This document shows positions 25,461 through 33,140 of a stretch of DNA of 64,000 nucleotides, one piece after another. Position numbers and translations under genes: made by a program. Positions within the stretch are counted from its first letter, which is position 1, and every line of letters begins with the position of its first letter. Source of the stretch: G964291335 sp964291335 (lineage in GTDB: Bacteria; Chloroflexota; Dehalococcoidia; Lucifugimonadales; UBA3495). The stretch is taken from assembly GCA_964291335.2 (NCBI GenBank), contig OZ219748.1:186001-250000 (forward strand), read 5' to 3'. The notes under the pieces were generated by a model. It was not told where the DNA came from, ran no database searches, and saw only the letters and a list, made by a program, of their open reading frames with translations.

Positions 25461-25664
25461 TCATTCCAGGTATGGGCAGGCCGGGTTAAAGACGGAAGCC
25501 GGCTCATGGTCATCCACCACAATCTCGGCCAATCTTTCGATTCCGGCCAAAGCCGCTTGAACGTAAGGAAATAACTCATCCATATGGGGGTCGTCCGGGT
25601 TCAACCCGGCGCCCTTTGCCAGGTAATTGAAGGCTTCCCTGGTAAGGGGATTTCGCTCATTCAT
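25461..25664 (-). CDS. AtzG/GatC-like small partner of the amidase
   Basis: 67 residues, starting MNERNPLTREAF and ending EPASVFNPACPYLE. The helical pattern and the E-P-A-x-V-F-x-P tail match the AtzG-like (DUF4089) proteins that wrap around an amidase-signature enzyme, as GatC does for GatA. The ATG at 25664 has GAGAGG upstream; a longer frame to 25751 has no family similarity. It overlaps a possible start of the amidase gene (ATGA), so the two are probably translated together. Confidence 0.72.
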   Translation of the reverse strand: MNERNPLTREAFNYLAKGAGLNPDDPHMDELFPYVQAALAGIERLAEIVVDDHEPASVFNPACPYLE

Positions 25665-25757
25665 AACAGGCGCCTCTCTTGCATGGAGCGGTTGCTGGTG
25701 AATATTGCAGGGCTTTGCCCTTATTATGCGGATAGCCGGCGGCTCTGGCAAATCCTT

Positions 25758-25785
25758 GTGTGCCGGACAGGGTGTGCCGGACAGG
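25758..25785. repeat. 14-bp tandem duplication upstream of the CPBP protease gene
   Basis: GTGTGCCGGACAGG occurs twice back to back (25758-25771, 25772-25785) in the gap between the divergent amidase operon and the CPBP gene. It could be slippage or a paired regulator site. Confidence 0.6.
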
Positions 25786-25933
25786 GCATAGCGGCTTTCA
25801 GGGAGGCCGGTTCAGACACCCCGACGGTATGGCGTCCCGATGACGGCAGGGGATATTTGCTATACTAACCCCGGAAGATGCCGCCCTCGGCCCGGTTCCG
25901 CTATTTCTTTGCTCCCCAGTTGGAGGACCACCT

Positions 25934-26746
25934 TTGTTTTGTGCCAAATGCGGCCACGTTTCTGCCGATTCAGCCCGATTCTGTACCAGTTGCGGCGATA
26001 GTCTGCTCGTACAGGCAGATTCCGGCGAAGCGCTTGGGCAAGGCGCCGGCTCGCTTCCCGCGGCAACCTGGCGTGGCGGCGAAGTGGTGTTGGGCATCCT
26101 TCTGGTGGGGGTGGCCTTTCTGTTCATCAGTGCAACCACGCTGCTGCTGGATACCCTGACCCACTTGCCCCACGGCCTGGCCTGGGGCGCCTGGATTGGC
26201 AGCCACGCCATCGGGGTGGTCATCCTGGCCGCAGTGTGGCTGCTGGGCAATAAAGACGGTCAATTGCCTTTGGCTGCTTTAGGTCTGGTGTGTCCCCGGA
26301 CTTCCTGGCTAATGAGCGTGCTGCTCGCCGGGGCGGCGCTGGGAGCAAGCCTCGGGTTCACCGCTCTTTATGCCTGGCTGGTAACCCTCCTTGATGTGTC
26401 AATTCTGATGCCGCCTGAAGTGCCCCGCGGTATCCTGTTTCCGGGCATTTACAGTCTTTTCAGCCTGGAGGCGCTGGCCCTGTGGACGCCTTTTACCGAA
26501 GAGATCTTCTTTCGGGGTTTTATCTTCGCCGGCCTGGTTCCCCGAATGGGCGTATGGCGTTCCGGGCTGGTCAGCGCGCTGATCTTCGCCCTCTTTCACC
26601 TTCACCCCGGAGTAATTCTCCCTATAATCGTTACCGGGTTGCTGCTGGCCGCCCTGTATCGTCTGACCGGCTCCCTGTGGCCCCCGGTTATGGCGCACGC
26701 CGGCCAGAACGGCATTGCGTTGGTGGCGGTCATGTACGAGGTTTAA
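25934..26746 (+). CDS. CPBP-family intramembrane metalloprotease with N-terminal zinc ribbon
   Basis: 270 residues from a TTG start. Residues 1-22 form a CxxC...CxxC zinc ribbon (FCAKCGHVS, FCTSCGDSL). Then come about seven or eight membrane segments with the CPBP/Abi motifs: FTEEIFFRGF (Glu-Glu), FALFHLHPG (His) and VMAHAGQN. The family contains CAAX-type proteases and self-immunity or signalling proteins; the target is unknown. A weak -10 TATACT is at 25861-25866. The TTG places the first cysteine at residue 3; there is no earlier in-frame start. Confidence 0.83.
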   Translation: MFCAKCGHVSADSARFCTSCGDSLLVQADSGEALGQGAGSLPAATWRGGEVVLGILLVGVAFLFISATTLLLDTLTHLPHGLAWGAWIGSHAIGVVILAAVWLLGNKDGQLPLAALGLVCPRTSWLMSVLLAGAALGASLGFTALYAWLVTLLDVSILMPPEVPRGILFPGIYSLFSLEALALWTPFTEEIFFRGFIFAGLVPRMGVWRSGLVSALIFALFHLHPGVILPIIVTGLLLAALYRLTGSLWPPVMAHAGQNGIALVAVMYEV

Positions 26747-26773
26747 GTTCAGATCTGGACAACAATGGGTCGT

Positions 26774-26807
26774 TAAGCTAGAGTTTCCCCAAGCTTGGGG
26801 CAGCTTA
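26774..26807. repeat. Nested palindrome upstream of trpA
   Basis: A perfect 14-bp palindrome CCCCAAGCTTGGGG (26787-26800) is flanked by TAAGCT (26774-26779) and AGCTTA (26802-26807), itself an inverted pair. It lies about 65-95 bp before the trpA ATG and may be an operator or fold in the leader RNA. No T-tract follows. Confidence 0.5.
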
Positions 26808-26870
26808 CCCGACTGGCGGCGCTGCCTCGCGGTTGCCAGCAATTTTCCCTCTGACGGAAAGCCGGGCGCA

Positions 26871-27695
26871 ATGAACAAGGACCGTATCAAGGAAAAGTTT
26901 GAAACCCTGGCGCGTGAACAACGCCCCGGGTTGATTGTGTACCTGACCACCGGTTTTCCGGACCTGGCGGCTACCCTGGAACTGGTTCCCGCTTTGGCGG
27001 CGGCTGGCGCTGACGCCATAGAATTGAGCATTCCCTTCAGCGACCCACTGGCCGACGGGCCGGTAATCCAGCAGTCCAGCTTGCTGGCTTTGCAGCAGGG
27101 TATTACCCCGGACGATTGTCTGGAAACCTTCGCCCGGGTTCGGGAACAGGTGCCTGACACGCCGCTGGTGTTGATGACCTATTACAACCCGGTTTACTCT
27201 TACGGGCTGGAAAGGTTCGCTGGACGGCTGAGGGAATGCGGGGTGGACGGCGTTATTCCGGTGGACCTGCCGGGGGAAGAGGCCGGGCCTTTTTACCGTC
27301 AATGCCGCCATTACGGGGTGCATTTTATCCCCTTGCTGGCCCCTACCAGCAGCGAAGCAAGCATCCGCACCGTTGCCGGCCTGAGCTCCGGGTTTATATA
27401 TTGCGTCAGTCTTACCGGCATCACCGGAGCCAGGGATCAGGTATCCCGGCAAGGTATCCGGCTGCTGGCCCGAGTCCGGGCGCATACCTCCCTGCCGCTG
27501 GCGCTGGGCTTCGGCATTTCGCGCCGCGAGCATGTGGAAATGGTGGGGCGGGAGGCCCAGGCGGCGGCAGTGGGTAGCGCCTTGATTCGTATAATGCTAG
27601 AATCGCCCCGCGACCGCCTGATAGACGAGGCCACCCGCCTGGTAGCCGAGTTGGCCGGCAGAGCCAGCCCGACCGGGACAGGAGACCAGCTATGA
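26871..27695 (+). CDS. trpA: Tryptophan synthase alpha subunit
   Basis: Cleaves indole-3-glycerol phosphate to indole and glyceraldehyde-3-phosphate. 274 residues from the ATG at 26871 (MNKDRIKEKF). Catalytic residues are E51 (IELSIPFSDP) and D62 (ADGPVIQ), matching Salmonella E49 and D60 with a two-residue shift. VIPVDLPGEE and FGISRREHVEMV (phosphate loop) are present. No trpB is next to it, although the two normally form a complex; trpB is presumably left in another locus. Its last four bases overlap aroH (ATGA). Confidence 0.95.
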   Translation: MNKDRIKEKFETLAREQRPGLIVYLTTGFPDLAATLELVPALAAAGADAIELSIPFSDPLADGPVIQQSSLLALQQGITPDDCLETFARVREQVPDTPLVLMTYYNPVYSYGLERFAGRLRECGVDGVIPVDLPGEEAGPFYRQCRHYGVHFIPLLAPTSSEASIRTVAGLSSGFIYCVSLTGITGARDQVSRQGIRLLARVRAHTSLPLALGFGISRREHVEMVGREAQAAAVGSALIRIMLESPRDRLIDEATRLVAELAGRASPTGTGDQL

Positions 27696-28063
27696 CCGTT
27701 TGCCGGGGCCTGCGGGGAGCCACTACCGCAGATGATAATACCGCAGAGGCCATTTATGCCGCCACTCGGGAAATGCTGAATCACCTTATTGCAGCTAACG
27801 GCATTGAAGAGCGGGATGTGGCCATGGCTTACTTCACCGTTACCCCCGACCTGAATGCCGCCTTTCCGGCGGCTGCCGCCCGGCAGTTGGGCTGGAACCA
27901 TACGGCGTTGATGTGCGCTACCGAAATTCCGGTTCCCCACTCCTTGCCTGGTTGCGTTCGGGTGCTTATACTGATTAATACTGAGAAAGAGCCGGCTGAG
28001 CTGAAGAACGTTTATCTGAAAGGCACTGAAACGCTTCGGCAGCAAGGCTTGGAGACCCCTTGA
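27692..28063 (+). CDS. aroH: Chorismate mutase, AroH (trimeric) type
   Basis: Converts chorismate to prephenate for phenylalanine and tyrosine. 123 residues of the AroH fold: CRGLRGATTADDNT (active-site Arg), MCATEIPVPHSLPGCVRVLILI (Glu and the second Arg). Start codon overlaps the trpA stop, so the two are co-translated. It joins tryptophan- and phenylalanine/tyrosine-branch genes in one operon, with a DAHP synthase following after a terminator-like hairpin. Confidence 0.93.
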   Translation: MTVCRGLRGATTADDNTAEAIYAATREMLNHLIAANGIEERDVAMAYFTVTPDLNAAFPAAAARQLGWNHTALMCATEIPVPHSLPGCVRVLILINTEKEPAELKNVYLKGTETLRQQGLETP

Positions 28064-28127
28064 TGGTTCCCCGCCCCGATACAATCAGCGACGCAGCGCA
28101 TGGTTTGTTCTTCAGCCGCTTTTGCTA

Positions 28128-28151
28128 CGGCCTTCGGGCCGTTTGTCTTTT
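28128..28151 (+). terminator. Intrinsic terminator after trpA-aroH
   Basis: CGGCC (28128-28132), TTCG loop, GGCCG (28137-28141), then TTTGTCTTTT. The C(UUCG)G tetraloop is very stable, so the short 5-bp stem is acceptable. It lies 64 bp after aroH and 118 bp before aroF, and may separate the two units. Confidence 0.55.
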
Positions 28152-28258
28152 GCATACAGCGAAAACCCGTTAGGGCGCAGCCGGTTATAAACCTGGCGCC
28201 CCGGGCAAATTCTGCCAAGAGCGAAAACCAATCGTAAATCAAGAGGGTGACTGGAAAG

Positions 28259-29296
28259 ATGATTGTGGTAATGTCCAAAGACAGCACACCGGAACAATTG
28301 AGCCTCGTCAAGTCGCGCATTGAAAGCCGACCGGGACTTGCCGCCCAGGTATCCGAAGGCACCGAGCGGGTGGTTGTTGGTGTCCTCGGTTCGATCCCCC
28401 CGGATCTTCAGGATGAGATGTCTTTGCTGCCCGGGGTGATGGAAGTAGTTCGTATATCCAAACCCTACAAAATGGCCAGCCGCGAGTTCCATCCGGACAA
28501 TTCCGTCGTAATGGTCGGAGATGTTCCGGTGGGCGGGCCTGAACCGGTGGTCATGGCGGGCCCCTGCTCGGTAGAGGACGAAGAGCAGATGGTAAGCACG
28601 GCCAGGGCGGTAAAGGCCGCCGGGGCCCGGGTTCTGCGCGGCGGCGCCTTTAAGCCGCGTACTTCACCCTACAGCTTTCGCGGTATGGGGCTGGATGGCC
28701 TGAAGCTGTTGAACCTGGCCAAGCAGGAAACCGGGCTACCCATTATTACCGAGGTAATGACCCCGGGCGACGTGGATACCGTCGCCCGCTATTCCGACGT
28801 GCTGCAAGTGGGCGCCCGGAATATGCAGAATTACAACCTGCTGGACGTAGTGGGTGAAACCCGAATGCCGGTGATGGTCAAACGGGGCCTGGCAGCTTCA
28901 TATGAGGAATGGCTGTTGGCGGCCGAATACGTCCTGGCCGGCGGCAATAACAACGTCATACTTTGTGAACGAGGTATTCGTTCCTTCGAAAATACTACCC
29001 GCTTCACTATGGACGTGGCCGCCATTCCGGTAATCAAACGCTTGAGCCATTTGCCGATTGTGGGCGACCCCAGCCATAGCACCGGACATTGGTATCTGGT
29101 GACTCCGGTAGCCCTGTCAGTTATTGCCGCCGGGGCCCATGGCCTGCTGATTGAGGTTCACCCCAATCCGGACCTGGCAAAATGCGACGGCCCTCAATCC
29201 CTGACGTTCGAAAACTTCTCAGCCCTGATGGCTCAGGTGCGGGCGGTCAAAAGTTCGCTCGACTCGGTAACCCCGGCGGCGGTCGGCATCTCCTAG
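28259..29296 (+). CDS. aroF: 3-Deoxy-7-phosphoheptulonate synthase (DAHP synthase), beta type with N-terminal regulatory domain
   Basis: First step of the shikimate pathway: condenses phosphoenolpyruvate and erythrose-4-phosphate. 345 residues. Residues 1 to about 70 are the ferredoxin-like/ACT-like regulatory domain (MIVVMSKDSTPEQ). The barrel follows with VMAGPCSVEDEEQM, RGGAFKPRTSPYSFRG, QVGARNMQNY, MVKRG and the metal/phosphate motif VGDPSHSTGH. The ATG at 28259 is preceded by GAGGGTGACTGGAAAG; a GTG 12 bp earlier is less likely. Supplies the same pathway as trpA and aroH. Confidence 0.95.
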   Translation: MIVVMSKDSTPEQLSLVKSRIESRPGLAAQVSEGTERVVVGVLGSIPPDLQDEMSLLPGVMEVVRISKPYKMASREFHPDNSVVMVGDVPVGGPEPVVMAGPCSVEDEEQMVSTARAVKAAGARVLRGGAFKPRTSPYSFRGMGLDGLKLLNLAKQETGLPIITEVMTPGDVDTVARYSDVLQVGARNMQNYNLLDVVGETRMPVMVKRGLAASYEEWLLAAEYVLAGGNNNVILCERGIRSFENTTRFTMDVAAIPVIKRLSHLPIVGDPSHSTGHWYLVTPVALSVIAAGAHGLLIEVHPNPDLAKCDGPQSLTFENFSALMAQVRAVKSSLDSVTPAAVGIS

Positions 29297-29350
29297 TCAG
29301 CGCCCGGCATGGCTTCGCTCAGGAACTGCCGGCAAGAGTAAAGCGCGCAG

Positions 29351-29385
29351 CGGGGGCGGCGGGTTGGGACGCTGCCCCCGTTTTT
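29351..29385 (+). terminator. Intrinsic terminator of aroF
   Basis: CGGGGGC (29351-29357) pairs with GCCCCCG (29374-29380), followed at once by TTTTT (29381-29385). 54 bp after the aroF stop. Confidence 0.75.
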
Positions 29386-29520
29386 CCTGTACGCATTGGG
29401 GGTAAATACGGTCATTAAGTTACAGAAAGGGCCAGGCAGCCAGGGTAATGAAGCCTGGCCGCCTGGCCTTTCGACTTGCTCTAAACCAGCCCCGTTAAGA
29501 ATACCCCGGCTACAGGTGCG

Positions 29521-29549
29521 TTGACCCTTCAGGCACGGGGACATATACT
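29521..29549 (+). promoter_or_regulatory. Promoter for sufT-mrp
   Basis: TTGACC (29521-29526), 17-bp spacer, TATACT (29544-29549). Predicted start near 29556. A near-perfect Shine-Dalgarno (AAGGAGG) precedes the sufT ATG at 29584. Confidence 0.68.
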
Positions 29550-29583
29550 TGATTGGACAACCTCAACAATATAAGGAGGCAGT

Positions 29584-29892
29584 ATGCCGGCCGAAGTGAG
29601 CAGGGAAGAGGTTTATCAGGCGCTCAAGACCGTATATGACCCGGAAATTCCGGTGAACGTGGTTGATTTGGGGTTAATCTACGATGTTCAGGTTACCGAA
29701 GACAGCAACGTTTTTGTGCAGATGACCCTTACCTTTCCCGGGTGCGGCATGGGGCCCCATATTGCCCAGCAGGCTGAATGGGCCATTCAGGACCTGGATG
29801 GAGTGGAAGAGGTGGAAATTGAGCTGACCTTTGACCCGCCATGGTCTCCGGAGATGATTAGTGAAGAAGCCCGAATGATGCTGGGTATTTAG
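29584..29892 (+). CDS. sufT: MIP18/DUF59-family Fe-S assembly factor (SufT-like)
   Basis: 102 residues. The DUF59 core is complete: DPEIPVNVVDLGLIYDV, MTLTFPGCGMGPHI (with the conserved cysteine) and VEIELTFDPPWSPEMIS. The family helps mature Fe-S proteins, as SufT in bacteria and MIP18/Cia2 in eukaryotes. The strong AAGGAGG site fixes the start. Encoded just before an Mrp-type ATPase; the pair would act as an Fe-S transfer module serving the Fe-S-rich nuo and sdh products in this window. Confidence 0.9.
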   Translation: MPAEVSREEVYQALKTVYDPEIPVNVVDLGLIYDVQVTEDSNVFVQMTLTFPGCGMGPHIAQQAEWAIQDLDGVEEVEIELTFDPPWSPEMISEEARMMLGI

Positions 29893-29974
29893 CGCGCCGT
29901 CGGCCGGGTTTGCGGCGTGCCGTTCGGTTCGGTGGCAAGGCCGCCGATGCTACCGTCAAGGGCTGGGAGGTATT

Positions 29975-30784
29975 ATGGCTATGCCCCAGGAAGATGCTCG
30001 TCTGGAGCAGATAAAGCGCAGTTGGCAGCAGCGAAGGCAGATTACCGAAAGGCTGTCCACGATTAAGACCAAAATAGGCGTTTATAGTGGCAAGGGCGGC
30101 GTGGGCAAGACGACAGTGGCCGTGAACCTGGCTGCTACCCTGGCCCAGGACGGCGCCAAAGTAGGCTTGCTGGATGTGGACATCGATTGCCCTAACGTAA
30201 CCAAAGTGCTGGGCATTACCGAGAAGGCTGACTACGTCAACGGGCAAATTGTGCCGGCCGAGAAATGGGGTGTAAAAGTCATTTCCATGTCTTTCTTCCA
30301 GGAAAAAGAGGATGAGGCTATTATCTGGCGCGGCCCAATGATTCATAACGCTATCAACCAGTTCCTTCAGTCCACCGATTGGGGTGAACTGGATTACCTG
30401 GTGGTGGATATGCCACCCGGCACTTCTGATTCGCCCCTTACGGTAATGCAGACCCTGCCTATGGACGGGTTTGTGGTGGTCAGCACCCCCCAGGAACTGG
30501 CGAACATTGACGCCCGGCGGTGTATCAATATGATTCGCAAGCTGAACCTTAACGTGCTGGGCATAGTGGAGAACTATACCGGAGAAGTGTTCGGACAGGG
30601 CGGCGGCGCAGAACTGGCGCGGGAAGTGGACGCTCCTTATCTGGGGGCTTTATCCCTGCGTTCCGCTTACCGGGACTCCTCTCGGCCTACCGCCCTGCTA
30701 GACTCGGAGGTAAGCGAGGAATATGCCCGGTTGGCGGCTAATATGAAGCAGAGCCTGAAGGAAATGGGTCGGGAACCGGCCTAG
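29975..30784 (+). CDS. mrp: Mrp/ApbC-type P-loop ATPase lacking the CxxC cluster motif
   Basis: 269 residues with a deviant Walker A GKGGVGKTT (about 39-47), DVDIDCPN and DMPPGTSD. The family (Mrp, ApbC, Nbp35) carries and transfers Fe-S clusters. In ordinary Mrp a CPxC pair that bridges the cluster follows the ENMS(G/Y) segment; here that place reads ENYTGEVFGQGGG with no cysteine. Only two cysteines remain elsewhere, so it may work with SufT in another way or be an Mrp paralogue without cluster binding. Its 3' end overlaps the convergent accDA gene by 4 bp. Confidence 0.9.
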   Translation: MAMPQEDARLEQIKRSWQQRRQITERLSTIKTKIGVYSGKGGVGKTTVAVNLAATLAQDGAKVGLLDVDIDCPNVTKVLGITEKADYVNGQIVPAEKWGVKVISMSFFQEKEDEAIIWRGPMIHNAINQFLQSTDWGELDYLVVDMPPGTSDSPLTVMQTLPMDGFVVVSTPQELANIDARRCINMIRKLNLNVLGIVENYTGEVFGQGGGAELAREVDAPYLGALSLRSAYRDSSRPTALLDSEVSEEYARLAANMKQSLKEMGREPA

Positions 30785-32631
30785 TTCCGGTCAACCTTCA
30801 GGGGTTCAGCCGGGGTTTCGGAAACCGTTTTCGAAACCCTTTTTCGTGCATTCGCCGCCCGTGCCCTTGCCCGCCGCGGGGTTGCTGAAATTCTCGACAG
30901 CAGCTCTACCTCCCGGTCCATAGCTTCTTGAGAGTAGGCGGTGTTCTCTCCCATCTGCCGGAACTTCTTGTACCGGGCATCCAGCAACTTGCCCCTGGAG
31001 AGTTTGGCTGCCGCCCCCAATTGGCGCATTAGGCTCGACTGCAAGAAAGAGGCAGCCTCTTGCGCATTGGTATGCGCCCCACCGGCCGGTTCGGGAACCA
31101 GGGCGTCGATAATCCGCAGCTCCAGGCATTCCCGGGCGGTCAGCATCAAATCATCCACCAAATCCCGGTCCAGCTCGGAATCACTGTGGCCGCCGCTCCA
31201 GGTTCGGTTAAGGGAAATAGGAGAATAAATCGCATACTGTTGCATTACCATCCGGTCGGAAACGCCCAAAGCCAAAGCCCCCTCGCTGCCGCCTTCCCCG
31301 ATAATGGCCGAAACAACCGGCACCGGCGCCTCGGCCATCATAGACAGGGTAGTAGCAATGGCATTGCCAATACCCTGCTCCTCGGCTTGCAGCCCGGGGT
31401 CGGCTCCCTGGGTATCAATCAGCGTAATCAGGGGCAAGCCGAACCTTACTGCCAGCCGAATCAGCCTCTGGGCCTTGCGCAACCCGTCGGGGCAAACGTG
31501 GTAGCGCGCACCGTCCAGGGAATAGGGGCGCTGCTGGCCGATGACTACCACCGGCTCACCGCGCAGATAACCAATACCGCCAACGATCGAGCGATCATCG
31601 CTGCGGAGCCGGTCTCCGTGCAATTCCACAAAAGGTTCCAGCATAGTGCGGAGGTAAAAGGCAGCGGTAGGGCGCTCCTCCTGGCGGGTAGCGGTAACCG
31701 ACTCCCAGGCTTTCGGGTTCAAGTCCAAGCCGGGCCTGGTTCGATTGCGGGCCAGTGGGCTGATTTCCTCCCTGGGCAGTTTCTGAGCGGTCAAGAGCTT
31801 CAGCAGAACCACCAGGCGGGGTTTTAGCGATTCCCGGTCCACCACGCTGTCCAGCAGGCCGTGCTGCAAGTGAGCTTCTGCGGTGTGCGCATCCTGGGGC
31901 AAATGGGAGCCGGAAGCGGCTCGCAAAGTCCGCAGGGGCGAAAAGCCGATTAAAGAGCCGGGTTCAGCCAGAATTACATCGGCCAGGTTGGCAAAACTGG
32001 CGTAAGCCTGGCCGGTAGATGGGTTCGCCAGGGCCACGATAAAGGGCAGGTTCTTTTGCTTGAACCGGTTGGCTGCGGTTACCGTTTTAGCCATCTGCAT
32101 CAGCGATAGAACGCCCTCCTGAACTCGCGCGCCTCCGCCGGTTACCAGGGCAACCAAAGGCAAATCATTCCTGGCCGCGTGTTCCATCGCCAGGGCGATT
32201 TTCTCTCCCACCACGCTGCCCATGCTCCCGCCCATAAACCCGAAGTCCAGCACCACCAGCATGGTTCGTATTCCGCCAATGCGGCAGGTGCCGGTAACGG
32301 TGGCTTCGGTTAAGCCGGTGCGGTTCTGGTTCTGACTCAAGAGGTTCCGGTAAGAACCCCGCTGGGAAAAAGATATAGGAGCCACTGAACGCAAATACTT
32401 CTGGGACTCCCGGAAACTGCGCCGGTCGGCCAGCAATTCGATCCGCTCTCGTGCGGATAACGTATAGTGAAAGCGGCAATAAGGGCAGACCCGGTAGGTT
32501 TGGAAATCTGTAGTTTCACTGATAGCCTCGTCGCATAACAGGCAACGATCGTAAACTGAGGAAAGATAAGCCCGACCTGAATCGGAGTTGCGCCCGAAGA
32601 GGTGTACCAGAAGATTGCCTAACTTGCTCAA
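30781..32631 (-). CDS. accDA: Acetyl-CoA carboxylase carboxyltransferase, AccD-AccA fusion
   Basis: Transfers CO2 from carboxy-biotin to acetyl-CoA for fatty acid synthesis. 616 residues: N-terminal AccD half with a CxxC...CxxC zinc finger (C30, C33, C49, C52) and GGARVQEGVLSLMQMAKT; C-terminal AccA half (from about 310) with FVELHGDR, GQQRPYSLDG-type CoA site, TQGADPGLQAEEQG and IGEGGSEGALA. In most bacteria these are two genes; fused forms occur in Chloroflexota and Actinobacteria. The last 40 residues are basic (RRARARAAN). accB and accC are not in the window. Confidence 0.92.
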   Translation of the reverse strand: MSKLGNLLVHLFGRNSDSGRAYLSSVYDRCLLCDEAISETTDFQTYRVCPYCRFHYTLSARERIELLADRRSFRESQKYLRSVAPISFSQRGSYRNLLSQNQNRTGLTEATVTGTCRIGGIRTMLVVLDFGFMGGSMGSVVGEKIALAMEHAARNDLPLVALVTGGGARVQEGVLSLMQMAKTVTAANRFKQKNLPFIVALANPSTGQAYASFANLADVILAEPGSLIGFSPLRTLRAASGSHLPQDAHTAEAHLQHGLLDSVVDRESLKPRLVVLLKLLTAQKLPREEISPLARNRTRPGLDLNPKAWESVTATRQEERPTAAFYLRTMLEPFVELHGDRLRSDDRSIVGGIGYLRGEPVVVIGQQRPYSLDGARYHVCPDGLRKAQRLIRLAVRFGLPLITLIDTQGADPGLQAEEQGIGNAIATTLSMMAEAPVPVVSAIIGEGGSEGALALGVSDRMVMQQYAIYSPISLNRTWSGGHSDSELDRDLVDDLMLTARECLELRIIDALVPEPAGGAHTNAQEAASFLQSSLMRQLGAAAKLSRGKLLDARYKKFRQMGENTAYSQEAMDREVELLSRISATPRRARARAANARKRVSKTVSETPAEPLKVDRN

Positions 32632-33140
32632 TGCCCTTCACCTCTGGCCGACTTTTTGACAATTAACCTGCCGACGCCGTCTGCGCCGGGCGGAAGATAA
32701 CATAAAACTGGCTAATGAGGCCGGTGGTGTGTCTGGTTACACCTTTCTGGCATACCTTATACCTCCGATAGCAAGTTGGCCTGACCGGCCCGGCGGCTCA
32801 ATTACTTGCGGAAGGCCGATGCCGGGGTTTATCTTGCCGGTTAGTGCGTTCCCGGCTGCCAGCCATTTACCGGTCGGGCTTTCCCGCGGGACTACCGGGC
32901 GGTGTTCATTCATTGTATAATGGGCATGCCTTGCCCCGCTACTGAACGGCAATCTCCGGTGGTCTGGAAATACTCAGCCGGCAACCCGGGCAAAAGCGGA
33001 AATCGGGTTATGCTCCCCGAAGGGCGGCGCTAAAGGGCCCCTGGAAACTATTTCATCTTGTTTCAGAAAGCTCAATTTTTGCCGATTGGCAATGCAGAAT
33101 TGGCCGCGTCCGATGAAACTCGCTTAAACAGGAGAGGAAA
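32632..33140. other. 509-bp gap between accDA and idh, no gene or known RNA seen
   Basis: Divergent gap. Contains one consensus TATAAT (32916-32921, plus strand) without a good -35, about 220 nt before idh. Several short GC-rich dyads follow near 32975-33045. I recognise no riboswitch, tRNA or small protein. The idh Shine-Dalgarno (AGGAGAGG) is at 33130-33137. Confidence 0.5.

Noticed and set aside
32632..33140. Riboswitch in the idh leader
   Set aside because: No known aptamer consensus recognised; only generic GC-rich dyads.
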